Notes: generated from the sequence alone by a model not told the origin. A stretch of DNA of 64,000 nucleotides from Musa acuminata AAA Group (GCF_036884655.1 NC_088342.1:17671501-17735500), one strand, 5' to 3'; counted from the first letter of the stretch, positions 20,830-32,711 are shown. Numbers and translations: made by a program.

Positions 20830-22825
20830 CAAGGTTCGCATTATTGTATCATACCAGCGTTTCGATCAGGGCTTGGTACGGTACGATATACCGAGTGGTA
20901 CACCTAGGTGTAGCGAGCGATACACCTGATTTTATAGATTTAACCATCCGAAAATACCTGAAAATAAAAAAAAAAGATTAGGATAGGGTTTTCAAGTTAT
21001 AAATATAGTAATAGTATAAGTTTAGTAAAATCAATGTAAATTAGGTAAGAATAGTATCACATATCTTTTTCGGGCTTTGAGGTAGTCTTGTTCGAGGTTC
21101 GCATTTCAGCCCATTATATATTAAAATATCTACAGAAAAATCAGTTGAATCGTTAGACTATTTTATTACAATATAAACTCTAAAATTCAAATGATTTAAA
21201 TAATCATATATATAGATATACTTGATTGTTGATTACTTGATTCTACCACCAAAACGAATGACGGGCCTCCACGGGTGGTGGATCGGGGTCCTCAATCCAA
21301 TACATCTGCATATCAATATAATACGTTTGTTGGACTCAATCATCAAATTGATCCCATGACATAGTGTATTGATACACCGTATGTCATTGATGCATCAATG
21401 TGGTACTGATCGTAGACTGATCGTCATGAATCATATTTGTCCGAGGCAACTCTTGAGGCATATATTGGTGAATGTTAGAGCTGTTAGCATAAAATCTGTA
21501 ATCATGCTATCTGTAATGTGGAAAAACTTTTATGCTAAGATTGAAATCAAATAAATTGGATATAATAATATTACGATGCGTGCCTTTCTTGTTGTTCAGA
21601 AAAATAAACTTTATCTGATCTACAAGCGCTTCATCTTCGGATCTGAAATATCAATATGCAACGATCTACAAGGAGAACTAGATCCTTCTTCTCTCTTCCT
21701 ATCTTTTCACAGGACCACCTAGATTGATGGATTAGGGGATTAGGGGATTAAGGGAGAGGGAGATTGAGAGAAAAACCTTAATCTCTGAATTGCTGAGATG
21801 CTACTCAGATGCACTCAAATGCACACTTAGCCCCCTAGAGGTCCTGTCTATTTATAGGCGAGAGTAGAGGGTCTGGGATAAGTTATTAGGAGAGTTCCTC
21901 GCATCAATGTTATCTCCTAAGGAATTCTACTTTAACATGGACTTCTTTTCTATTGGCCAATAACCATAATCAGAATCCAATCATATCTATAATATATCTT
22001 ACCTAATTAAATAGGGCCACATAATCTAACAAGAGCTTCTACTTTCTCTACTGATCTGTTGTTCTGTATCATACTATTGCTCAGAGAAGGATGACCAACT
22101 ATCACCATACTGTTATTGCCCGTATGATTCTCCATAATACGATGGCTATGAATACGATAAGCCTTTTTCTGTGTCTATATCATGTATGCTCTATCGCATT
22201 TGTTCATATTCATCTACTGCCTTCCCCTTCCCCTTCCCTTTCCATGCATAAACTTGACCAGTATCTTGTCGAGTTCCATGATCTGAATCTTGAGTGGCAT
22301 GTGTAAAATATTGCTCCTCAATCCATTCACCACCCTCAAGTTATATAGACGAGACCAACGACTGCCGGCATCATCGCCATTATCTGTTGAGCCACTACTA
22401 TCCGTGTTGCTATCATGTCTCTGGACCGAGCGAGAAAGAGAATGTGATTGTGAAGGTGTCTCGTCGCTTGACTTGATTCTTTCCAACGATGCAACTGATG
22501 CTACTGCCTTCCCCTTTGGCTTAAATAGGGGAGAGAAGAATGGCTTAAATAGAATGAGAAAGGGCTCCAACAATCAAATTGACCGTTGGAGCACTGTAGC
22601 ACTGCTATAGTGCGGTAATGGTCAATTTCGACCATTACCGAGTGGTACCGGGCGGTAACGGTCGAAATCAACCATTACCGAGTTATGTCGGGCGATTACC
22701 CCGTATCATCAAATACGGGGTTTTTTGAACATACCGCCCGGTAGCGGGCGATCCGTATACCAGTAGCCTGTCCGACCGGTACATACTGCCCGTACTGGGC
22801 AATACGATTCGGTATGTCAGACCTT
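20830..22825. mobile_element. Non-autonomous Mutator-like transposon (about 2.0 kb)
   Basis: The element is bounded by an exact 9-bp target duplication, the size typical of Mutator-like elements. Its ends are imperfectly inverted: AAGGTTCGCA then 'catacc' on the left, and GGTATGTCAGACCTT on the right. The subterminal regions carry repeated 'ccgggcggta' and 'taccgagt' words and a CCCCGTAT..ATACGGGG hairpin near 22700. No transposase is recognisable. A minus-strand open frame at 22214-22573 (119 codons, Ser/Asp-rich with a GKGRGRGRQ tail) is of unknown meaning. A solo LTR sits inside (21482-22031), so the original element was about 1.44 kb. The insertion is in the S1 3' region and so is younger than S1. 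Confidence 0.75.
21482..22031 (-). repeat. Solo LTR (550 bp) inside the Mutator-like element
   Basis: It starts TGTTAGCA and ends TCTAACA, and is flanked on both sides by AGAGC (21477-21481 and 22032-22036), a perfect 5-bp target duplication. The plus strand has TATTTATA at 21849-21856, a TATA box if read on the minus strand, which I take as its orientation. There is no PBS or PPT next to it, so it is the product of LTR-LTR recombination. Its parent family is not otherwise present in the window. Confidence 0.8.
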
Positions 22826-22834
22826 ACTTGAAAC
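22826..22834. repeat. Target-site duplication, right copy (9 bp)
   Basis: ACTTGAAAC, identical to 20821-20829. Confidence 0.85.
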
Positions 22835-22965
22835 TATGATGATGCACAATGTATAAAATTTTGATTTTGTTCACTATAATGGAAATGTTTCACTTGAATT
22901 CAAAGGTTATGATTCCTTTAGATAGGGAGAGTTAATGTTAACTCTATCATCAAACGGTTATCATC

Positions 22966-22981
22966 ATCAAAAAGGGAGAGA
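22966..22981 (+). other. Sirevirus S1 polypurine tract
   Basis: 'aaaaagggagaga' directly before the LTR start at 22982. The equivalent tract in S5 is AAAAAGGGGGAGAT. Confidence 0.75.
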
Positions 22982-24181
22982 TGGTTGAATCTCAGATTTT
23001 GATGATGACATCAATTGGTGAATTAATGATCTAATCTATGTGTTGAGATAAGTGATGCAGGACTAACTACGATCGTGAGAAAGGCAAAACGATTAAAGAA
23101 AAATCCAAGTTGGGCCGGAGTCAATGATTGGGCATCAGGTCAGATGAATCAGGGGATACATCGAAGGATCAAATGATGTAGTGAAAGCTCACCAAAAGTT
23201 CGCCGAAAGCTCGCTAGAGGATCACCGGGAGTTCGTTAAAAGCTCGCTAGAAGATTGTCGGGAGTTCGCCAAAAGTTCATTGAGAGTTCGGTTGAATAAT
23301 TAACGTGCTGAAAAACTTAGATTATGCGTATCATAATTGTTTTAGCCTTAACTATCATAGTTTAGACTATAATTTGAGTTAGTTTAAGAGAAATCCTACT
23401 AACTCAATTAGGGACCAACTTGACCCAAAATAGGACTGAATTGGGCTAATTAGATGGCCTATTCAATCACTTGGAGCCACATCAAGTGGTGGAACTGCCC
23501 AGATTAGGCAGTGGTACTGCTTGAGGCTCACCCTCCTAGGTGGTCTAGGCGGTGATACTGTTGGCAGTTAATGCTGCCAGGCGGTGGTACCGCCTAGTGT
23601 CAGTTTGCAAGTAGTGGGATCGCTAATACCCCAGAAACCCAGGATGAGACACTTTTTGGCTACATTTTTTAAGCTATTGGGGCCTATAAATATCTCACCC
23701 TTTTCTGTATAAAAGAGCACGAAAGTGTGAACAAAAATCTTGAGATTTTAGGTTATAAAATTGCTAAGTGTCCTCCTCCTCCCTTTCTAGTTTTGTGATC
23801 ATTCAAGAGAGATATGAGGCACGTAAGGGTTGTCTTCTAAACCCATAAAAAGGAGAAAGTATTATAAGAAGGTGGTTGGTCTTCACCCATTGAAGGAAGA
23901 GCATTAGTGGACGTCGGTAGCCTCAACAAGGAGGAATCAGAAGTGGATGTAGGTTACGATGACCAAACTACTATAAATTTGGTGTGATCTCTTCCTTGTC
24001 ATCTCTTTTCTAATTTTTCTTTATATTGCCTATTGACTTGGCTGCTTAGTGCACTTCACACCTTCTTTATGTTCAACACATTTTCGATACGTGTTTAATC
24101 GAAACAAAGTTTTCCGACTCGACGTAATTTTTAGAAAAGCACTAATTCACACCCCCTCTTAGTGCCAACTTAATCCTAATA
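22982..24181 (+). repeat. Sirevirus S1 3' LTR (about 1.2 kb)
   Basis: Starts TGGTTGAATCTC (family TGTTGAATCTC) and ends near 'taatcctaata' (family GATCCTAACA). It contains the eroded G/C hairpin array at about 23480-23600, TATAAATA at 23685-23692 and the 'cactaattcac..ccctcttagtgc' inverted repeat just before its end. It abuts an unrelated copia LTR fragment at 24182. Confidence 0.8.
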
Positions 24182-24480
24182 CTCATATTCGAATCTCTAC
24201 TTATCGTAATTCCTACCATATGTATGTGACCCTCTAGGCCCAATATCGAGCTGGCCATGAGTCATACATGTCATAACTCTATAATAATTCACTCGACTCA
24301 TCGACTACGGATGTACTAGACCACTATGCCATAGTCACCATACGATATAGGGGAATATAATACTTTGGACCTATCTGTCCTCAATAACCATGTACTTATA
24401 GTCCTTTATCAATCTAATATCCCAAAGACCGTATACCGAGCATGGTACCTATTAGACCCATACGGTTTCATCAAAAAATT
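24182..24480 (-). repeat. Orphan LTR fragment of the long-LTR copia family
   Basis: This aligns along its length with 61559-61870 of the complete copia LTR at the right end of the window; shared words include 'taccatatgtatgtgaccctc' and 'agacccatacggttt'. There is no PBS or PPT, and both ends are truncated. Confidence 0.85.
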
Positions 24481-24550
24481 TAAATATAATTTCATCAAAA
24501 AATTTTATCAATACTATGTTATTCATCAAAAAATTTAAATATAATTATTT
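24468..24550. repeat. Short tandem repeat, three copies
   Basis: 'ttcatcaaaaaattt' occurs three times, twice followed by 'aaatataat', at 24469, 24494 and 24523. Confidence 0.8.
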
Positions 24551-24562
24551 TTTATTTATGAT

Positions 24563-24567
24563 CCAAT
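24563..24567. repeat. S4 target-site duplication, left copy
   Basis: CCAAT, repeated at 45526-45530 just beyond the right end of S4. Confidence 0.8.
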
Positions 24568-25272
24568 TGTTAGGATCAAGAGCGACACTGGGAGGGGGGG
24601 GGGGGCGGGGGGGGGGCGAGTGAGGGTGAATTAGTGCAGTGGAAAAATCATCGGTTTTGTAAGATATTCGTTCGTTAAAAACTAATCTTGAAAAGTGCTT
24701 GCCTTTAAAGTAAATGAACTAGCAATTAACTTAGAAAGTAATAGTAGTAATAAAAAGCAGAATGGAAATGAGCACACCAGAATTTATAGTAGTTCAGTCA
24801 TTGTAACCTATATCCATTTTCGATTCCTCCTCCGTCGAGGTTACCAGCGTCTACTAATGGTCTTCCTTTAATGGGTGAAGACTAACCACCATCTTTACAA
24901 TACTTTCTCCTTTTCAAAGGTTTAGGAGATAACCCTTACAAGCCTCAAACCTCTCTTGAATGATCACAAGGCTTAGAAAGGAAGGAGGAGGACTCTTAGC
25001 TCTTTTACAATACTTTTAACACCCCAAGACTTCAAGATATTTTTCACACTTTTATGCCCTTTCATGGAGAAACAGGTGGGGTATTTATAGTACCCAATGG
25101 CTTCAAAATTGAAGCCAAAAAGTGTTACATCCTAGATTTCTCGGGTATTAGCGGTACCACCACCATTATTGGGCGGTACTACTACGTGTAGACTAATATT
25201 GGGCGGTACCATCGCTCAGTCTGGGCAGTACGATCGCCTAACAGAGTTCGGAGACCGAGCTTTGGTGGTACC
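24568..25272 (-). repeat. S4 3' LTR, first part
   Basis: Matches the S4 5' LTR from 44230 to about 44905. It includes a long G tract (24593-24617, two runs of 8 or more G split by one C), TATTTATA at 25082-25089 (a minus-strand TATA box) and the start of the hairpin array. It is interrupted within a GGTACC-type repeat by S3; the second part is 37636-38180. Confidence 0.85.
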
Positions 25273-26677
25273 AGTTATGAACGAGTCAACACTAAGAGGG
25301 GGGATTGAATTAGTACAGCGGATAAAATCATATCAGTTTAAAAATCTTTCGTACGATAAAAATTGAACTTGGAAGATAACTTGAAATCTCGTTCATATAT
25401 GTAGTGAAAGCAGTAGGCAAGTAAAGATTCAGTTTGTAGTAAAAGTAAACTGCTCAAATAGAAATGTAAACTATTTTATAGTGGTTCGGTCGTCGTGACC
25501 TACATCCACTCCACTGATTCCTCTTCCATCGAGGCCACCGGCATCTATTAACGATCTTCCTTCAATGGGCGAAGATCAACCACCCTTACAACTCGATTCT
25601 CCTTTTGATAGGTATAGGAGAGAACCTTTACAACCCTCTTCACTCCTCTCTTAAACAAGACTAATACTTAAGTTTTGAGAGGAGTTCACATAAAATTGCA
25701 ATAGCGTTTTCTTTTCTTTTTTGCTTTCAGTTGTGTGTATATTAACCAAGGATGAGAGGGGTATTTATAGGCCTCAAGTTGATTCACACTTAGAGCCTAA
25801 AAAGGTCTCATTCCGGGTTTCTGGGGTCTTGGCGGTACCATCGCCTATGTTGGGCGGTACTACCACCTGCAGCACTGACATTGGGTGGTACCACCACCCA
25901 GTCCCGTGGTACCACCGCCTAACACAGTCTCAGAGACTATGCCACAATGATTCCACCTATTGGGTCACTGTTTCGGCCTTTTACTTGGCCTAATACAGCC
26001 TAAACTTGGCCTAATTAACCCCTAATTGAGTTGCCCAATTCCAACCTAATTATGTGCTAACTATGAATTTTAAGACATTTACTAAGCTAAATAAGTTCAT
26101 AAGTCTAGGTTTCTTCTAGCGAGCTTCCGACGATCTTCCGACGAACTTCCATTGATCTCTTGGCAATGTTCCAGCGGACTCCCGATAAGCTCCTAAACTT
26201 CACGATGATATTTTTGGCAAGTTCTGACGAGCTTCTCTAGCAAGCTCCTGGACTTCTCGATCAATTCTAACAAAACTTCCAATGAACGTCCAAACTTCTG
26301 ACGAACTCTCGAACTCCCAACAAAATCTCATTCTTGACTCCGAGACTTTATTTTACTTTATGTTGTGCTATTGTAGTTAATCCTATACACTTAAAACCTA
26401 CTTCGATCTAAACAATTATTATATGGCTTGAATCAGATGTTGTCCGGCATGTCATTGGTTCATCGATGCTTCGTCAAATTCTTCAACGCATTGTCCTCTC
26501 TTGCGGACTATTGTTCAATCGGCTAGTTGACCTCCGCAACTCTGATTTCCTTAGCATAATTTTCGCTCTTCTTGGCCTGATGCCCGAACCTATGGCCTGA
26601 GGCCTTTTGCCGATACGTTGACCGATCCTCCGGCTCGACGTCCAATCTTTTGACATGTTCCATTCTGGCCCAATATT
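25273..26677 (-). repeat. S3 3' LTR, first part
   Basis: Matches the S3 5' LTR (36129 onward) up to the word 'ggcccaatat', then switches to S2 sequence. The LTR resumes at 32712 ('taatagtctctcc') about 14 bases later in LTR terms. It contains the hairpin array (about 25830-25925), TATTTATA at 25762-25769 and the second motif array at about 26115-26340. Confidence 0.82.
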
Positions 26678-27819
26678 TAGACTAGAAGAGGAAGATTCTC
26701 ACAAGAGATTACAACAGTGTTTTCCCTTTTTAAATTCTCTATGCTTGTGTGTGTTAACCAGGGATGAGATGAGTATTTATAGGCTTCAAGTTGATTTAAA
26801 CTCAGAGCTTAAAAAGATCTCATCCCAGGTTTCCTGGGTACTAGCAGTACCACCGTCGTTCTTGGGTGGTACTATCGACGCAGAATCTACCACTGGGCGG
26901 TACCACCGCTTGACAGGGGTTGTACCACCGCTGGCAGCATTCACTGTCGGCGGTACCACTGCCCAGCCTGGGCGGTACCACTGCCCAGCCTAGGCGGTAC
27001 CACCGCTTAGAATTCCTAGGGTGCTGTTCCCTAGGTGGTGCCACCATCGACCAAGTTTTCAACAGCCTGGTCGGGCCTTGAATCAGGCCCAAACCAGCCC
27101 AAGTTTAGGCCCAGTTGGCCCCTAACAGAGTTGATGGGATTACCTCCCAATCCCAACTCTAATTATGTGCTAACTACGATTCCTAAGACATATTCTAAGG
27201 AAGATAATTTCGATTTCTTCCTGCGAGCTTCCGGTGATCTTCCGGTGAACTTCCGACGATCTCTCGGCAATGTTCCGTTGAATTCCCAAAAAGCTCCTGG
27301 ACTTCTCGGTTAGTTCCGGCAGAACTTTCGATGAACTCTCGAACTCCTAATGAAATTATGTTCTTGACTTAGGGACTTCATTTTGCTTTATGTTTTGCTA
27401 TTGTAGTTAATCCAACACATGTAAAAACATACTTCGATCTAGACAATTATTACTAAGCATGAATCATGTTGTCTTGCATGTCATTGGTTCATCGACGCTT
27501 CGTTCGATTCTTCGATGCATCATACTCTCTTGCGGCCTATTGTCCAATCGGACAGTTGACCTCTGCAACTCCGATATCCTTAGTGCAATTTCCACTCTTC
27601 TTAGCCCGATGCCCGAATCCATGGCCCGAAGCCTTCTTTCAATACGTCATCCGATCCTCTGGCTAGACGTCCAATTTTCTGACATGTTCCACTAGCCCAA
27701 CATAATTCTTTCTGCTTTAACTGTCTCATCCTGATCGAAGCATCCTGCGTCACTCAAAGCACAGATCAATTCATAAACACTTATCAATTGGTTTCATCAT
27801 CAAAATCCGAGATTCAACA
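26678..27819 (-). repeat. S2 3' LTR, truncated
   Basis: Matches the S2 5' LTR from 31525 onward and ends GATTCAACA at 27819. It contains a well-preserved hairpin array (26840-27010, several copies of GGCGGTACCACYGC), the TATA box complement at 26774-26781 and the CTTCCGGYGAAC array at 27225-27350. Confidence 0.85.
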
Positions 27820-30134
27820 ATCTCCCTCTTTTTGATGATGACAACCAATTGATGACGGAGTTTAAACAAACTCTTGGAGTTTAAACAAACCCCCCTATCA
27901 ATATTCTATATTGATAGAGACTCTTGGATTTAAAAATCCAAGCAACATGTTATCATAAACTTATGCATAACATCATACTTCTCCCCCTTTGTCATCAACA
28001 AAAAGGAGAAGTGCAACTAGCAAGTGTTTTTAGACATCCAAGTTCAAATCTTTGCATAATAAATCTCAAGTTTTATCATCATTGCAAGTTAGCAAAAATT
28101 TTGAGTTTCCATCATGTAAGCTAGCAATATTTAAGATGTTCAAGAAGGCAACTTTTGCTTCTTCAAATATGCAAGTTAGCAATCTTTGCTTCTCTTTTGA
28201 GATGAGCAAGCTAACATGTTTGCCTCTTTTCATAATGTACACGCTAGAAATTGTTTCTCACCCTTTGTCATTGACAAAAAGAGGGGAATAACAAAACAAT
28301 GGTGCAATTCATCAAATTTCAAATTATAACAAAAATAAAGTGTCATTCTTATTTCAATATGTCATAATTAAGATAAACCTTGAATTTAAATTTAATTCAA
28401 GTCAATACAATTTTAATCATGATTCTCATACATGATATGCAATATATCAAATACATCATCATAATAAAATCATAAGTATTACATGCTGCATTTTAGAATA
28501 AGCTAGCAATTTTGCTTCTTAGAAAGTTTTTCTCTTTGCAATTTGTAAGCTAGCAAATTTTACACATGAAAGTTAGCAAATTTTTTTACATCTTTTGGGA
28601 TGTGCAAGCTTTTTGCTTCTTCTTGAAATATGCAAGCTACCTAGCAAAATTTCTCCCCCTTTGTCATTATCCAAAAAAAAAGGAAAGAAAATAATTTTGT
28701 AATTCTTTTTCCCTTCACAATAATTTTCAAATCATGACAAAGTAAATAACAAAGATGAAAAATCAAGTCATGAATGTCAAAATAATTTTTTTTTATCATA
28801 AATATTTCATCGTTGCATGCATCAATATCATAAGTTGAAGTATTGCATGTATAATACCAAATCACCATTCATAATTGTATCAATATTCTAATCATTATTT
28901 AAATCATTAAAAAAATCAAGTCATGAATGTCAAAATCATAGTATTGCATGCATCCATATCATCACATGAAAAATGTCAAGAAGAACTTGGTGATAAGATA
29001 TACTTCATGAATATAAGCAATTTTGCATAATAAAATTCAAGTCAGAAACCTTAAAAAATGTCAAGTAGCATATCATGGTTTATTAGAATAAATCTTCTTT
29101 TTGGTGAATAGCAAAAAGAATAGTAGGAGAACAATATCTCAATTCATGCATATCAATAGATATGATTCACTTTGACAAATCTCATTTTTAGTAAATAACA
29201 AAAACAAACATGGGAGTTCAAAAACAAGATCTTGATTCATAGAAAAAATTCAAGTATCAATATCGAGAATTTAAGATCATGATATAGATGAAGACATTCT
29301 TATAGCAAAAATATGTCGGGAGAGAACACATAAATGATCTTGATTCATGTATAATATCTCTCAATTAATTATCAATCATAAAAATTATAATTCCAAAAAA
29401 TCATGATTCATTTAGAAAATCTCCTCTTAAGAAAATACCAAGTAGAATCGTAGGAGAATGATTAAAAAAAATCTTGATTCATAATAAATCTTAGTTTGTA
29501 AATATCAAGGAATCAAGATCATGATTTGGATAAAAAATATTATTCAAATTTAAATCATCAAATCATCAAAATTACTTTCATAGTTCAAGAGATTCAAAAT
29601 AATATAAATATGTATTTCAATCTCTTATTCAAAACTCGATAAGATAGAGATATTCCATTTTAAGTTGTTGGTTTCATACAAGTATATCTTTGTCTTTTTA
29701 TACCAAATAAGAACATATATCAATCGTTTAGGATCAAAAAATAAATTTCGTCATAAAAACCATCAACATCAATAAACCATAAATTACCCAAAAATCATTA
29801 TTTCTTCAAATCATCATGCATAGATTCACATTAAGCATGATATTAAATCTCTTAACATTTTCATTAAGACATCAAGCATGGTTTCAATCAAAATTAGAAA
29901 TAATCAAGATACACATTATATTTTCTTGAAAAACATATATAGGATTATTAGTAGATTTAAATCTAACATTTTTTTCCTTTAACATAAAACATACAATTTT
30001 CATGATCATTACTAGAAGGATAAGCATGATTCCTAAAATTTTTATTTTTATCATTATTCATTACATTATTAAACATGTAATTTTCAAGAAAAATAATTTT
30101 TCTAAGCTAAAGTAAAAATAACTCATGTAAAGTA
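27820..30134 (-). mobile_element. S2 PPT and 3' non-coding region
   Basis: The PPT is the complement of ATCTCCCTCTTTTT at 27820-27833. The rest is AT-rich with no coding frame. Three further purine-tract copies of the GACAAAGGGGGAG type (complement at about 27980, 28260 and 28652) and many 'gcaagctagcaa' words (28070-28640) are present. The same layout recurs in S3, S4 and S5. Confidence 0.8.
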
Positions 30135-31070
30135 TCATGTAATTTCGAGATAAACTTTGGGGGTTTCGTTTGAGTATTTTACCTCATTGTCGAAAACCGT
30201 TAAGGCATAGTTTATCACCTCGCCTTTGTTGGATTGTCCTTCATCTTCGGATGAGCTCAATTCATCCAAAGTCATTTTCTTCTTCTTTTTAAGTTCATTT
30301 TTAATTTTTGATTCTTGTTTTAAAAATTTCATAAGGTGTTCAAGTTCTCCATCACTTGAGCTTATGCTCGAGTTGTCTTCAATTATTGTAAGTCCGAGAT
30401 CCTTCTTGTTCTTTGGAAAGTGGTTCTCAAGTTCTTTATGTTTATTGCACGTCATTTCATAGGTCATCAAAGACCCTATAAGTTTTTCAATTGGTAAATG
30501 GTTCAAGTTTTTTTATTCTTAAATAGCTATTACTTTTGAATCCCAACTCTTATTAAGAGAACGTAAAATCTTGTTTACAAGTTAAAAATCCGAAAAACTT
30601 CTACTAAGTGTTTTTAAACCATTGACGACATCCGTAAAACGGGTGTACATGTCAACAACGGTTTCACTTGGCTTCATTCGAAAAAGGTCAAAATCATGCA
30701 TTAAAAAGTTGATTTTTGAATCTTTAACTTTGCTAGTGCCTTCATATGTGATTTCGAGAGTGTGCCATATATCGAAAGCTATTTCACAAGTAGAAACCTG
30801 ATTAAACTCAGTTTTATCTAAAGCGCAAAATAGAGTGTTCATAGCTCTAACATTTAAGGAAAAAGTCTTCTTCTCTAAATCATTCTAATGGTTCATTGGA
30901 AGAGAAGACATTCGAAAACCGTTTTCGATAATATTCCATAAGTTCAAATCCAAAGAAGCAAGAAAACTCTCATTCGAGTTTTCTAATATGTGTAGTCCGT
31001 CCCATTGAACCATTTCTCTTGAAAATGGTTCGATGAGAGAGTGACACTCTTGAAAACCGAAAAGAGCCAT
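30135..31070 (-). pseudogene. S2 gag (Sirevirus, UBN2/DUF4219-like), with in-frame stops
   Basis: From ATG at 31070 a single frame encodes 'MALFGFQECHSLIEP', 'DLEKKTFSLN', 'IWHTLEITYEGTS.VKDSK', 'LFRMKPSETVVDMYTRFTDVVNGLK' and 'IGSLMTYEMTC', then an acidic Ser-rich tail ending in 'NYALTVFDNEV'. These are the copia gag core (capsid) blocks. Stops interrupt the frame near 30887, 30580 and 30510, all in the same frame, so no indels are needed. The zinc knuckle and everything beyond it are absent: after the tail the sequence passes straight into the 3' non-coding region. Confidence 0.88.
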
Positions 31071-31106
31071 TTTTCTTGGGTGTTAAACCAAATGAGAAAT
31101 CATAAG

Positions 31107-31118
31107 GCTCTGATACCA
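31107..31118 (-). other. S2 primer-binding site
   Basis: GCTCTGATACCA, the complement of the initiator-Met tRNA PBS, immediately inside the 5' LTR. Confidence 0.88.
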
Positions 31119-31119
31119 A

Positions 31120-32711
31120 TTATGAGGAATGAGTCGGCACTGAGAGGGGGGGGGGTGAATTAGTGCAGCGGTAAAAATTATGTCGATTCGAAAATCATCG
31201 TACGTTAAAACTGATTCTGACAAAAACCATTTTGTAAAGATCTTAACTTGAAACATGTTCGTAAATGTATTAGAAGCAGTAAGCAAGTAAAGTTTGCAGT
31301 AAAGATAAATTGCTCAAATAGAAATGCAAATTGAGTTTTATAGTGGTTCGATCGTCATGACCTACATCCACTCCACCGATTCCTCTTCCATCGAGGCCAC
31401 CGGCATCCACTACTTTTGTTAATAGGTGAAGATCAACCTCTTTCTTACACCCCTCTTCTCATTTTCAAAGATTTAGGAGACAACTTTTACAAGCACTCAC
31501 TCCTCTCTCAAACTATTCTAACACTTAGACTAGAAGAGGAGGATTCTCATAAGAGATTATAACAATGTTTTTCCCTTTTTAAATTCTCTGTGCTTGTGTG
31601 TGTTCACCAGGGATGAGATGGATATTTATAGGCTTCAAGTTGATTCAAACTCGGAGCCTAAAAAGGTCTCATCCCAAGTTTCCTGGGTACTGGCGGTACC
31701 ATCGTTGTTCCTGGGCGGTACTACTGATGCAGGATCTGCCACTAGGCAGTACCACCACCTAACAAGGGTGGTACCACTGCTAGCAGCATTCATTACTGAC
31801 GGTACCATAGCCTAGCTTGGGCAGTACCACCACCGGCCCTGGCGGTGCTATCGCCGACCATGCTTTCAGCAATCTGGTTGGCCTTGAATCCAGCCCAAAT
31901 CAGCCCAAGTTTTGGCCAAATTGGCCCCTAACAGCATTGATGGGATTATCTCCCAATCCCAATTTTAATTATGTACTAACTATGATTCCTAAGATATATT
32001 CTAAGCAAGATAATTCTGATTCCTTCCGGCGAGCTTCTAGTGATCTTCTGGTGAACTTCCGATGATCTCTCGGCAATGTTCCGTCGAACTCCAAGCAAGC
32101 TCCTGGACTTCATGATGATCTTCTTGGCGAATTCCGATGAGCTTCTTTGGCAAGCTCTTGGACTTCTCAGTTAGTTCGGACAGAACTTTTGACGAACGTC
32201 CAGACTTACGATGAACTCTTGAACTCCCAATGAAATCGCATTCTTGACTCTGGGATTTCATTTTGCTTTATGCCTTGCTATTGTAGTTAATCCTGCATAT
32301 GTAAAAACACACTTCGATCTAGACAATTATTGCTAAGCATGAATCATGTTGTCTGGCATGTCATAGGTCCATCGACGCTTCGTCCGATTCCTGATGCATC
32401 GTCCTCTCTTGTGACCTATTCTCTAATCGGCCATTTGACCTCCGTAACTCCGATATCCTTAGCATAATTTCCACTCTTCTTAGCTCGATGCCCGAATCCA
32501 TGGCTTGAATCCATTGCCCAAAGCCTTCTATCGATACGTCATCCGATCCTCTAGCTAGACGTCTAATCTTCTGACATGTTCCACCGGCCCAACATAATTC
32601 TTCCTACTTTAATTTTCTCATCCTGATCGAAGCATCCTGCATCACTCAAAATGCAAATCAATTCATAAACACTTATCAATTGGTTTCATCATCAAAATCT
32701 GAGATTCAACA
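31120..32711 (-). repeat. S2 5' LTR (1592 bp)
   Basis: Begins at the family start in altered form (TTATGAGGAATGAG for TGTTAGGAATGAG) and ends GATTCAACA. It has a 10-G tract between GGCACT and GTGC, TATTTATA at 31623-31630, the hairpin array at 31690-31860 and the second array at 32030-32240. Confidence 0.87.

Larger units (their letters stand above)
26678..32711 (-). mobile_element. Sirevirus-derived element S2 (gag-only), nested in the S3 LTR
   Basis: Components: 3' LTR lacking its first 405 or so bases (26678-27819), PPT, 3' non-coding region (27835-30134), gag (30135-31070), PBS (31107-31118) and complete 5' LTR (31120-32711, 1592 bp). It splits the S3 3' LTR. A deletion at the left junction removed the start of its own LTR and about 14 bases of S3, so its target duplication cannot be verified. 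No pol is present. Confidence 0.82.

Noticed and set aside
21473..22031. Alternative solo LTR start at TGTTAGAGC (21473)
   Set aside because: With that start the flanks (GTGAA and AGAGC) do not match; starting at 21482 gives a perfect AGAGC duplication.
22214..22573. Minus-strand 119-codon frame in the Mutator-like element as a gene
   Set aside because: Ser/Asp-rich tail with no catalytic motif. It could be a captured or transposase-derived piece, but nothing visible supports a function.
26840..27010. CRISPR-like array from repeated GGCGGTACCACCGC
   Set aside because: Spacing is irregular and short, repeats vary, and the context is a eukaryotic LTR. It fits a promoter repeat array instead.
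25169..27313. Open frames with 'GGTT' and 'RWYHR' repeats as genes
   Set aside because: These are translations of the LTR hairpin arrays; the repeated peptide comes from the repeated DNA word.
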